Shown here piece by piece: positions 49,412 to 55,540 of a stretch of DNA of 58,464 bases (positions are counted from its first letter, which is position 1; every line of letters begins with the position of its first letter). The notes below the pieces were generated by a model. That model was not told the DNA's origin and ran no database searches. It worked only from the letters and a program-made list of their open reading frames with translations. Both the position numbers and the translations under genes were made by a program. Source of the stretch: a virus; IMG/VR virus record IMGVR_UViG_3300021964_000073, positions 1-58,464 of that record; one strand, 5' to 3'.

Positions 49412-50481
49412 TATGCTTCAATCCTTCCAAACGCTTTCCAAACACCAGGTAGACCGCTTTCAATACATATCCAGCCTACAAACCCTTCAGCTGTTGGATT
49501 AGTGTTATAAGTTATGTCGCCCTTCATGTAACTACCTTCTGTTGGCGCTTGTACATCATACTGTATCTTTTTGTTCTGAATGCTTATTGGTCCTGCTATT
49601 GTTAAGTCAGCATCAGCTCTTGGAGCAGTTTTAACTCCAATTGAACTAGTTACTTTTATGTCGCCTGTTTTTTCAACATTAATTCTAGTAGTATTATCTG
49701 TAATAATTTCTAAGTTACTAGTAGTATATGTACCTATCTTAACTGTATCAAACCAAGGATCAACTACAAATTCTGCTTCATTACTGCTTACACTAAGTTG
49801 TCCATTAGGTAACTCATTACCGATTGACAATCTCATCAATCCGCTATCCCAAGTTACCCAACCTTCATCAAAGTTAAAATCACCTGAGGTATGTAAATTA
49901 TTAAGAACACCAACGCTTTGTAATTCACTGTATGTTACTGTAGATCCTAGAGCACCGGCACTTAGTACATCAATGTTATCAATTTTAAGACTTGCATCTC
50001 TATGTAAGTTAATTGAATCACTAGCATAAAAACTATTTGTTCTATCTTGCCAAACAAACAACTTTGTGTCTTCACCTGGTTTTCTCCAGTTAATTCCAAC
50101 AAGATCAATGCTACCATTTTCGGTTGCAAAATCTATATTAGCTGTGTGTCTTTGATCTGTAATAAATTCTGTTGTAACAATTTTATTTGCTGTTAGTACT
50201 CCGTCAACTGTAAAGTCACCTGTAGCAACTGTATTGCCTACAAGTGTGTCAGTATCAACAGCATCAACAGTAATACCATCATCAGCAACAAGTAAAACTA
50301 GTCTACTTGCATTATCAGTTATACCTGTGCTTCTAAATAATGTTAGTTTTCCACCGTGAACTGCATTGCCGCTGATAGAGTTACGACCGGGTGTATCCAG
50401 CGAAACTTCAGCGTTTGCAAGTGTTTTAATTGTTTGATCTAGGCGTACTAAACCTTCTCTAATACTTGTGTTTGTGCTCAT
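49411..50481 (-). CDS. Fibre-like protein
   Basis: 356 residues, beta-rich, low in Cys. It begins MSTNTSIREGLVRLDQTIKT and ends GSYMKGDITYNTNPTAEGFV then GWICIESGLPGVWKAFG, the domain shared with the next gene. The middle repeats (LNADNIDV-like, ITDNTTRINVEKTGDIKV) are of fibre type. No Shine-Dalgarno; the late promoter at 50486-50493 lies four bases before ATG, so a leaderless mRNA is predicted. Confidence 0.7.
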   Translation of the reverse strand: MSTNTSIREGLVRLDQTIKTLANAEVSLDTPGRNSISGNAVHGGKLTLFRSTGITDNASRLVLLVADDGITVDAVDTDTLVGNTVATGDFTVDGVLTANKIVTTEFITDQRHTANIDFATENGSIDLVGINWRKPGEDTKLFVWQDRTNSFYASDSINLHRDASLKIDNIDVLSAGALGSTVTYSELQSVGVLNNLHTSGDFNFDEGWVTWDSGLMRLSIGNELPNGQLSVSSNEAEFVVDPWFDTVKIGTYTTSNLEIITDNTTRINVEKTGDIKVTSSIGVKTAPRADADLTIAGPISIQNKKIQYDVQAPTEGSYMKGDITYNTNPTAEGFVGWICIESGLPGVWKAFGRIEA

Positions 50482-50485
50482 GCAA

Positions 50486-50493
50486 GTATTTAT
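50486..50493 (-). promoter_or_regulatory. T4-type late promoter at leaderless distance
   Basis: Minus strand GATAAATAC, four bases (TTGC), ATG at 50481: same geometry as at 11181-11188. Confidence 0.7.
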
Positions 50494-51785
50494 CAGATTA
50501 CCTTAAGTAGAATCGTTTCAGGATTACACCTACCATTAAGTTTTGTGTCAGTAGTTTTAATATCCTCTAAGAATGTACGTAGTTTAACTTTACCTGCGTC
50601 TTTAAATTCTTTGAGTTGATCTGCTGGTTTACGTAGTGTCTTTTGTACACTCTTTGCTTCATCAAACGCAAGGATTGTAGTACCTTTTACAGTTAAACCA
50701 CTACCTTCTCTACCCATTCCTTTAGGGTCAATATTTTTAGCCACATACTTTCCTAGTTTACGTGTCTTACTATTGAATACCCATAGCTCACTAGCACCAA
50801 CAATATCTGCAGGATTTATACTTGCTAATTTAAATTTCTCATCTAGTTTTAGATATTTTAATTTTGCTACAAGTTTATCTGCACTGTACACTTTTGGCTT
50901 ACGTGGCTTACGAGTTGCTTTTGCAGTATCAATAACAAAATCAAGAGCAATAATTAATTCGTTTATTGCAATTCTATAATTTCTTACATCTGCTTTTTTA
51001 AAATGTCCGTATCCTTCTTTGAGCTGTAACCACTGATCTTGATCATGTTCGCTCATTTTTTTAAGTTGTCCTGCTGTAGGATATCTTTCTAGCTCATCAA
51101 AGTCTGTCAATGCATCTACATAAAAAGTTTTTAGTTTGCGGGCATGTGCTTGTGTAACATTTAGCTCCCTAAAATGATTTTTAAAGTTGAACCCTTTCGG
51201 GTCGAATGACTTTGGGTCTGTTATCCAACCTTCTAGCCAGTCATCAATCTTTTCACTTTGTAGATATGCTTGATCTCGAATACGTTCTTGGATAGTAGGA
51301 ACATATACATTTTCTTTTTCTTTTTCAACTTCTTTCTTTTCTTCAACTACGCTAGTACCTGCTTCTATTGCACGTTCAATTCGAGCTTTCAAAAACTTTG
51401 ATGCAGGAGCAGTATCGCCCATTGTTCCAGGTAGACTTTGCCAATACTTGTCATGCTTTTCGTTATAGTCAGGCATGCCGTTCATCAACAGTTTTGCTGT
51501 AATGCCGGCTGTAATGCTTAGTTCAAAACTAGGAGCGGCCTTTGCTTGTCTAAGTTGTTCTTTGGTGTAATCATTTTGCTCCATCCATTTCCATACGGCT
51601 GGATACAAATCTACAGGCTTGTAGTTTTCGTAATACCATGCTCTAGCACTTTGAGAAGCACGATGATATTGTTCACCTGTCCATTCTTCCCAACCTTCCC
51701 AACTAGGCTCAGTTAATTTGTTTCCTCTTTTAATACGAGGCGCACCTCTGACAGTTTTCTTTTTAGTTCTTTTTGGAATAGCCAC
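50493..51785 (-). CDS. Conserved phage protein, basic, function unknown
   Basis: 430 residues. A very basic N-terminus (MAIPKRTKKKTVRGAPRIKR) precedes helical domains with WEEWTGEQYHRASQSARAWY and, near residue 290, RKPRKPKVYSADKLVAKLKY. The start is GTG at 51785 with GGAG upstream. A perfect sigma70 promoter precedes it, so it should be an early or middle gene and not a fibre. The basic ends suggest nucleic-acid binding; no catalytic motif is seen. Confidence 0.65.
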   Translation of the reverse strand: MAIPKRTKKKTVRGAPRIKRGNKLTEPSWEGWEEWTGEQYHRASQSARAWYYENYKPVDLYPAVWKWMEQNDYTKEQLRQAKAAPSFELSITAGITAKLLMNGMPDYNEKHDKYWQSLPGTMGDTAPASKFLKARIERAIEAGTSVVEEKKEVEKEKENVYVPTIQERIRDQAYLQSEKIDDWLEGWITDPKSFDPKGFNFKNHFRELNVTQAHARKLKTFYVDALTDFDELERYPTAGQLKKMSEHDQDQWLQLKEGYGHFKKADVRNYRIAINELIIALDFVIDTAKATRKPRKPKVYSADKLVAKLKYLKLDEKFKLASINPADIVGASELWVFNSKTRKLGKYVAKNIDPKGMGREGSGLTVKGTTILAFDEAKSVQKTLRKPADQLKEFKDAGKVKLRTFLEDIKTTDTKLNGRCNPETILLKVI

Positions 51786-51808
51786 ATAAATCTCCTGCTG
51801 TTTTATGT

Positions 51809-51837
51809 ATTATATAGTCGAATAGTTAAAATGTCAA
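51809..51837 (-). promoter_or_regulatory. Consensus sigma70 promoter
   Basis: Minus strand TTGACA, 17 bases, TATAAT (perfect hexamers), 24 bases before the GTG at 51785. Confidence 0.85.
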
Positions 51838-51842
51838 GTCTT

Positions 51843-53165
51843 TTAAATTTTTTCACCAGCTTTGAAACCCCTAAAGGTTTTAAAACGAGGGAAACGCAAA
51901 CTATACGTATCACTGTCTTGTGACTTAGTTCTTGCGTCTGCTCTAATTTCTATTAGCTGACCAATGAGACTAGCACGTTCAGTCCAGTACTCATCACGTT
52001 GAGAGTCAGTGAAACCGCTCCCACAGTTAAGGCGATAATTGTATCCATCGTCTTCTCCTTCTACTATTACGGCACCTAGTCTCCCCGCATTACGTCCAGT
52101 GCCTTCCTCGACGTCTACGACTTTTAGTGTAATTTCAATAAATGGTTTTGCTTTAAGCCAAGCATGTGTTCGTTTACATTCGTAGGGTGCATCAACATCT
52201 TTGATCATAACCCCTTCGTAACCACCGTCTACAGCCGTCTTATTAAGCTCTACAAAGCGTTTATTACCTTCTTCAGTACTAAGGTCTACCTCTTCCCATT
52301 CACACGCTGTAACGTGCTTTAAAAGGTCTTCGTTCTCTAGCACCCAATACTTGACTAAGTTACTACGATATGTTTGTGGTTTATCCCAACCACCTTCTAA
52401 AAAGTCTTTCAACGGAATAAAGTCAAACAAGTGTAGTACTGAGTCAGTTGCGGCCTTGCCGTCTTTTCTATGTACTTGCTTCATAAGGTCTTGAAAGTCT
52501 TTGCTCATTACTTCACCGTCTAGTACACAATCATATGGACTAGGCTTTCGTTCTAGTACTGATTCAATCTCTTCGATGATGTGTGGGAAGTTATGAAACT
52601 GTTTACCATTACGACTAAACAATTCTACCTTGCCTGAACGACATATAGCTAATACTCTTACACCGTCCAATTTAACTTCAATTTGTTTCTTGCCTACCAT
52701 TTTCTTTTCATGGTTAGCTGAATCGTGTGCTAAGGCACAAGTAAATGTTGGAATTGTATATTGTGGAAATTTCTTAGCAATTTTGTTAACAGTCTTTTCA
52801 CTTACACCGCAACGTAGGTCTTTGATTAAAATGCGTCTGTAAAAGCCGTTCCACTGTTCGGCAGTAGCAACACTCATTGCAAGTGCAATAGCATCACGTG
52901 CCGCATGTCCTGTAAGTTCACGGTTGATAAGTTGATTAGCCAGTACCTTAAAGTTACTCCAATCTAGTCCTTGTCCGTCCCATTCACTGTCTGCTTCTGG
53001 AACTTGTTTAACACCAAATGTAACAAGTGGATCTAGTGCCATTTTAACACCTTCAAAGAACTCATCTAGTCCTTCTTCCATTGCTTCTAAGATTACTTGT
53101 TCTTTTGCTAGACGACTGTTGTCTGCTTCTAGTTTTTGTATAATAGCCTGTGGTTGCGTTCTCAT
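51843..53165 (-). CDS. 30: ATP-dependent DNA ligase (T4 gp30-like)
   Basis: 440 residues. Motif I QIEVKLDGVRVLA has the nucleotidyl Lys165 (KxDG), motif III VELFSRNGKQF lies nearby, motif IV region is CVLDGEVM, and motifs IIIa-V are seen as GYEGVMIKD and AWLKAKPFIE (KxK). An OB-fold C-terminus follows. It seals nicks with ATP in lagging-strand synthesis and repair. The promoter at 53196-53224 lies 31 bases upstream. Confidence 0.95.
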   Translation of the reverse strand: MRTQPQAIIQKLEADNSRLAKEQVILEAMEEGLDEFFEGVKMALDPLVTFGVKQVPEADSEWDGQGLDWSNFKVLANQLINRELTGHAARDAIALAMSVATAEQWNGFYRRILIKDLRCGVSEKTVNKIAKKFPQYTIPTFTCALAHDSANHEKKMVGKKQIEVKLDGVRVLAICRSGKVELFSRNGKQFHNFPHIIEEIESVLERKPSPYDCVLDGEVMSKDFQDLMKQVHRKDGKAATDSVLHLFDFIPLKDFLEGGWDKPQTYRSNLVKYWVLENEDLLKHVTACEWEEVDLSTEEGNKRFVELNKTAVDGGYEGVMIKDVDAPYECKRTHAWLKAKPFIEITLKVVDVEEGTGRNAGRLGAVIVEGEDDGYNYRLNCGSGFTDSQRDEYWTERASLIGQLIEIRADARTKSQDSDTYSLRFPRFKTFRGFKAGEKI

Positions 53166-53195
53166 GTGTGCCTCTCATTAATTAATTATGTGTAT

Positions 53196-53224
53196 ATATT
53201 AGCACCATTTGATATAATTGTCAA
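53196..53224 (-). promoter_or_regulatory. Sigma70 promoter for DNA ligase gene
   Basis: Minus strand TTGACA, 17 bases, TAATAT. It starts just after the 3' end of tRNA-Cys, so the ligase need not depend on the attenuated tRNA transcript. Confidence 0.8.
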
Positions 53225-53231
53225 CCGAAAA

Positions 53232-53305
53232 TGGACACTAAGGCCGGAATCGAACCGGCGTACACGGAGTTGCAGTCCGTTGCATAGCCACTCTGCCACT
53301 TAGTG
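53232..53305 (-). tRNA. tRNA-Cys (GCA), CCA encoded
   Basis: A 74-base cloverleaf: acceptor CACTAAG / CTTAGTG, anticodon stem ACGGA / TCCGT around loop CTGCAAC (anticodon GCA), T-loop GTTCGAATC, discriminator T and encoded CCA. Last of three close-packed tRNA genes downstream of the attenuator-like leader. It reads TGT and TGC; the leader peptide has TGT. Confidence 0.95.
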
Positions 53306-53307
53306 AT

Positions 53308-53384
53308 TGGTCGGAGTAGTAGGATTCGAACCTACGATCTCTTGGTCCCAAACCAAGCGCCTTACCAAACTAGGCCATACTCCG
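53308..53384 (-). tRNA. tRNA-Pro (TGG), CCA encoded
   Basis: A 77-base cloverleaf: acceptor CGGAGTA / TACTCCG, anticodon stem CTTGG / CCAAG around loop TTTGGGA (anticodon TGG), encoded CCA. It abuts tRNA-Trp with no gap and is 2 bases from tRNA-Cys. It reads CCA, the codon used twice in the leader peptide. Confidence 0.95.
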
Positions 53385-53458
53385 TGGCATCGGTGCAGGG
53401 AGTCGAACCCCGGCTTACAGTTTTGGAGACTGTCGTGCTACCATAACACTTCACCGAT
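53385..53458 (-). tRNA. tRNA-Trp (CCA), CCA encoded
   Basis: A 74-base cloverleaf: acceptor ATCGGTG / CACCGAT, anticodon stem ACAGT / ACTGT around loop CTCCAAA (anticodon CCA), discriminator G and encoded CCA end. Its 5' end is directly next to the T-run of the terminator at 53459-53495, so no separate promoter fits between them. Confidence 0.95.
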
Positions 53459-53495
53459 AAAAAAAGCCCCTAACCGAATTAACTGCTAGGGGCTT
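53459..53495 (-). terminator. Rho-independent terminator/attenuator before tRNA-Trp
   Basis: Minus-strand hairpin with a 9-bp stem AAGCCCCTA / TAGGGGCTT (53495-53487 and 53472-53464), a 14-base loop and a seven-T run ending at 53459. It lies between the leader peptide and the first tRNA of the cluster, so it must be passed for the tRNAs to be made from the visible promoter. Confidence 0.88.
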
Positions 53496-53523
53496 ACTTA
53501 AAATAACTTTTTAAAAAGTCACG

Positions 53524-53583
53524 TCAAGACATACCCCCGGATGGTGGCCAACAAGTAATATATGCTGTATTAGTCTTGATCAT
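53524..53583 (-). CDS. 19-aa leader peptide with Cys-Trp-Pro-Pro codons
   Basis: MIKTNTAYITCWPPSGGMS, preceded by AAGGA at an ideal distance. Codons 11-14 are TGT TGG CCA CCA, the exact codons read by the three downstream tRNAs. Bases 53548-53543 (overlapping the Pro codons) can pair with GGGGGT (53538-53533, the Gly-Gly codons), and the same GGGGGT can pair with GCCCCT in the 5' arm of the terminator. This is the mutually exclusive pairing of a classical attenuator. Pairings were made by eye. Confidence 0.75.
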   Translation of the reverse strand: MIKTNTAYITCWPPSGGMS

Positions 53584-53615
53584 GTTAAAATTCCTTTGTT
53601 TCTTAGTATGTATAT

Positions 53616-53644
53616 ACTATACTACATTTATTTATCGTTGTCAA
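53616..53644 (-). promoter_or_regulatory. Sigma70 promoter for leader peptide and tRNA cluster
   Basis: Minus strand TTGACA, 17 bases, TATAGT, about 26 bases of leader before the peptide's ATG. A late-like ATAAATAA lies inside the spacer and could allow late use as well. Confidence 0.8.
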
Positions 53645-53666
53645 CCTTTAAATTATTAGTTTTGAG

Positions 53667-54281
53667 TTAATCCCATAGACTTTCGTAATATCTGCCAAAC
53701 AATCTAAACCCGTTTGTCATACGTTCTTGGTGTGCATTAGCACCTTCACTGTCCCATTTGTTGTAGTCGTAATCTGACATCCAGTCGTCTCGACACTTTT
53801 GTTCGAACGCCCAGATCATTTCATCTAAGATCCAATCCCAACGCTCAAAAAACTTTTCGTCAGTGGTTCCATCTTTCTTATATGCTAATTTTTGATGAAC
53901 ATTCATGCGTAGCTCTTTAGGGACATCTACGTTTTCAACATAAGGAGCACCGTGCTTGGTTTCTTTCAACTGTTTAAGCATAGGTAAGATGATAGGAGCA
54001 AGAGTATGATCCATACTCCATGTGTCCCAACGATCAATATGTACCTTTACCTTTTGCACTCTCCTGTCAAGGAATAGATTAATAGTGCAGTTGTAGATAG
54101 TCTGCAAAATATCTTCCAGTTTTTCCAAGAACGCTTCTTTAAACGGTTGATGTTTGCCTGGGCCTAAACCTTTACTTGAACCATACACTGGCCAATCCAC
54201 ATAGCCATACTTTCGATCCATATAACGTGTATGAACGTTGCTTATCCATCTGTTGGGATAATTTCTAATACTAATCTTCAT
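53667..54281 (-). CDS. Widespread phage protein of unknown function
   Basis: 204 residues. MKISIRNYPNRWISNVHTRY and DRWDTWSMDHTLAPIILPML followed by KQLKETKHGAP are strongly conserved, to my memory, in many T4-like and other large phages, yet no function is established. It ends 23 bases upstream of the tRNA-cluster promoter, and a separate sigma70-type promoter lies at 54362-54390. Confidence 0.75.
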   Translation of the reverse strand: MKISIRNYPNRWISNVHTRYMDRKYGYVDWPVYGSSKGLGPGKHQPFKEAFLEKLEDILQTIYNCTINLFLDRRVQKVKVHIDRWDTWSMDHTLAPIILPMLKQLKETKHGAPYVENVDVPKELRMNVHQKLAYKKDGTTDEKFFERWDWILDEMIWAFEQKCRDDWMSDYDYNKWDSEGANAHQERMTNGFRLFGRYYESLWD

Positions 54282-54317
54282 AATAATCTACAACTATTCT
54301 GTTAACACTATTGTATT

Positions 54318-54403
54318 ACTAGTGTGCTTATACATGCTCTAACTAACACTAGTGTAGTAGTTGTATACTCTATCCAACATTTGACAGCAACTCTATCCAA
54401 CAT
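54318..54403. repeat. Direct repeats and palindrome in 128-base intergenic stretch
   Basis: The 14-base ACTCTATCCAACAT occurs twice (54367-54380 and 54390-54403), 23 bases apart, flanking and overlapping the promoter of the 204-residue gene. A perfect 10-base palindrome ACACTAGTGT is at 54346-54355 and a related ACTAGTGT at 54318-54325. They could be operators for a repressor or activator. Confidence 0.5.
54362..54390 (-). promoter_or_regulatory. Probable sigma70 promoter overlapping direct repeats
   Basis: Minus strand TTGCTG, 17 bases, TATACA; weaker -35 than most. It is embedded in the repeat ACTCTATCCAACAT, which suggests regulation. Confidence 0.5.
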
Positions 54404-54409
54404 CTTGCG

Positions 54410-54922
54410 TTACTCATGTTCGCCACCTGGATCGTTAGGATCTAAAGGAACCTTACGAGCATTGCCTTTTTCATCACGCCAAATAGTATATGTTCTACCT
54501 CGACCATATGATGTGTATCCATTAGCAAAATTAAAAGCACTAGGCTTACGTTTTGCTGTTTCAAACGTACCTACTGTGATTGCAATAGCACCTAACAGTA
54601 ATGTGTGTAGTACCATACTAAACACTCCCATGTACATGCTACCTACAATGATACCAAATACAATACACCACATCCATGCAAGTACCTGCATAATCATATG
54701 TCGTGTGCTAAAGTCTGGAATTGCACTTAGAGGATTCTTGTTATGATCCATTACTACATTCCAACAATTATAAATCCACTCTCTCATGGAAGTCTCCTTT
54801 TCAAATGTTACTTTCTTAGGGTAATGTGCATCGGCTACATCTCGCCAGTCTATAGCATCATACAAGTCGACAAATGATTGTGTGACTTTATGATTCTTGA
54901 AGTATGCTGTTACTCTATACAT
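54410..54922 (-). CDS. Membrane protein with two spans, unknown
   Basis: 170 residues: a cytoplasmic N-terminal part, two membrane spans (MQVLAWMWCIVFGIIVGSMY and VLHTLLLGAIAITVGTF) and a soluble basic tail (GRGRTYTIWRDEKGNARKVP). There is no Shine-Dalgarno; the sigma70 -10 ends six bases before ATG, so the mRNA should be leaderless. Confidence 0.6.
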   Translation of the reverse strand: MYRVTAYFKNHKVTQSFVDLYDAIDWRDVADAHYPKKVTFEKETSMREWIYNCWNVVMDHNKNPLSAIPDFSTRHMIMQVLAWMWCIVFGIIVGSMYMGVFSMVLHTLLLGAIAITVGTFETAKRKPSAFNFANGYTSYGRGRTYTIWRDEKGNARKVPLDPNDPGGEHE

Positions 54923-54928
54923 TTTATT

Positions 54929-54957
54929 AATATAACACTTTTTTCACTGTATGTCAA
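54929..54957 (-). promoter_or_regulatory. Sigma70 promoter at leaderless distance
   Basis: Minus strand TTGACA, 17 bases, TATATT, six bases (AATAAA), ATG at 54922. Confidence 0.78.
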
Positions 54958-54963
54958 ATATTT

Positions 54964-55047
54964 TGGTGCGCCTGGAGGGACTTGAACCCCCACGCCGTAA
55001 AGCACTGGTACCTAAAACCAGCGTGTCTACCATTTCACCACAGGCGC
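54964..55047 (-). tRNA. tRNA-Leu (TAG), CCA encoded
   Basis: An 84-base class II cloverleaf: acceptor GCGCCTG / CAGGCGC, anticodon stem CTGGT / ACCAG around loop TTTAGGT (anticodon TAG), a variable arm, T-loop GTTCAAGTC, discriminator A and encoded CCA. It lies 34 bases after the gene at 55082, with a GAGAG / CTCTC hairpin between them. Confidence 0.95.
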
Positions 55048-55081
55048 GGTTGAGAGCTAACCGTTGACTCTCGCGAGCGTA

Positions 55082-55312
55082 TTAAGTCGCCACACTATCC
55101 TGTAATTCCTCTTGATCGACGTCATCGACAACTTCAGGCTCATCTAACTCTTTCTGATAATACTGTATTAGTTTTTCTTTTAGATCAACTCCGTCAAACT
55201 CGCCATCTTCTAGCCTTCGTATTGCGTCACCTTGACCGCTTGCTTGTTTAGTTCTAATTAGGTATGTACATACTCCAACTAAATCTGTTCTATTGATGCC
55301 TGTTTTTTGCAT
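55082..55312 (-). CDS. Small acidic-tailed protein, unknown
   Basis: 76 residues from the ATG at 55312 (MQKTGINRTDLVGVCTYLIR); a TTG start nine codons upstream is possible. A helical body is followed by a very acidic tail (DEPEVVDDVDQEELQD). It lies between tRNA-Gly and tRNA-Leu and is probably co-transcribed with them. A small transcription-factor role would fit the size and charge but is speculation. Confidence 0.5.
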   Translation of the reverse strand: MQKTGINRTDLVGVCTYLIRTKQASGQGDAIRRLEDGEFDGVDLKEKLIQYYQKELDEPEVVDDVDQEELQDSVAT

Positions 55313-55361
55313 CGCTTCTTCAATGAAGACTCTCCCCAATATCTTTACCTTTCAAGTAAGT

Positions 55362-55435
55362 TGGAGCGGGTAAGGAGAATCGAACTCCTATCATTAGCTT
55401 GGAAGGCTAAGGTCTTACCATTACACAATACCCGC
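55362..55435 (-). tRNA. tRNA-Gly (TCC), CCA encoded
   Basis: A 74-base cloverleaf: acceptor GCGGGTA / TACCCGC, anticodon stem TTAGC / GCTAA around loop CTTCCAA (anticodon TCC), T-loop GTTCGATTC, encoded CCA. Confidence 0.95.
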
Positions 55436-55439
55436 GTGT

Positions 55440-55529
55440 TGGCGGAAGATGTAGGATTCGAACCCACGGAAGAGTTACCCCTTCGACGGTTTAGTAAACC
55501 GTTGCTTTAAACCACTCAGCCAATCTTCC
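55440..55529 (-). tRNA. tRNA-Ser with unusual ACT anticodon, CCA encoded
   Basis: A 90-base class II cloverleaf: acceptor GGAAGAT / ATCTTCC, anticodon stem ACGGT / ACCGT around loop TTACTAA, a long variable arm, T-loop GTTCGAATC, discriminator G and encoded CCA. Read normally, the anticodon is ACT (codon AGT, Ser). A34 is rare in bacterial and phage tRNAs, where GCT is the usual serine AGY reader. Confidence 0.85.
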
Positions 55530-55540
55530 AATGTTATATT

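Noticed and set aside
53307-53489. 60-codon plus-strand frame across the tRNA cluster
   Set aside because: It reads through the complements of tRNA-Pro and tRNA-Trp; tRNA complements often give such frames (motifs like GFEPTISWSQ). The frame at 55307-55510 was rejected for the same reason.
53459-53495. Reading the hairpin as a simple end-of-gene terminator for the 53667-54281 gene
   Set aside because: A dedicated promoter and leader frame lie between that gene and the hairpin, and the tRNAs after it have no visible promoter of their own, so a plain terminator would leave them unexpressed.
53500-53527. Possible second promoter TTGACG-16-TATTTT inside the tRNA leader
   Set aside because: Weak -10 and short spacer; transcripts from it would begin at the terminator hairpin. 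It is kept only as an alternative for tRNA transcription.
55048-55081. Attenuator before tRNA-Leu similar to that at 53464
   Set aside because: A short GAGAG/CTCTC hairpin exists but has no T-run and no leader peptide with Leu codons before it.
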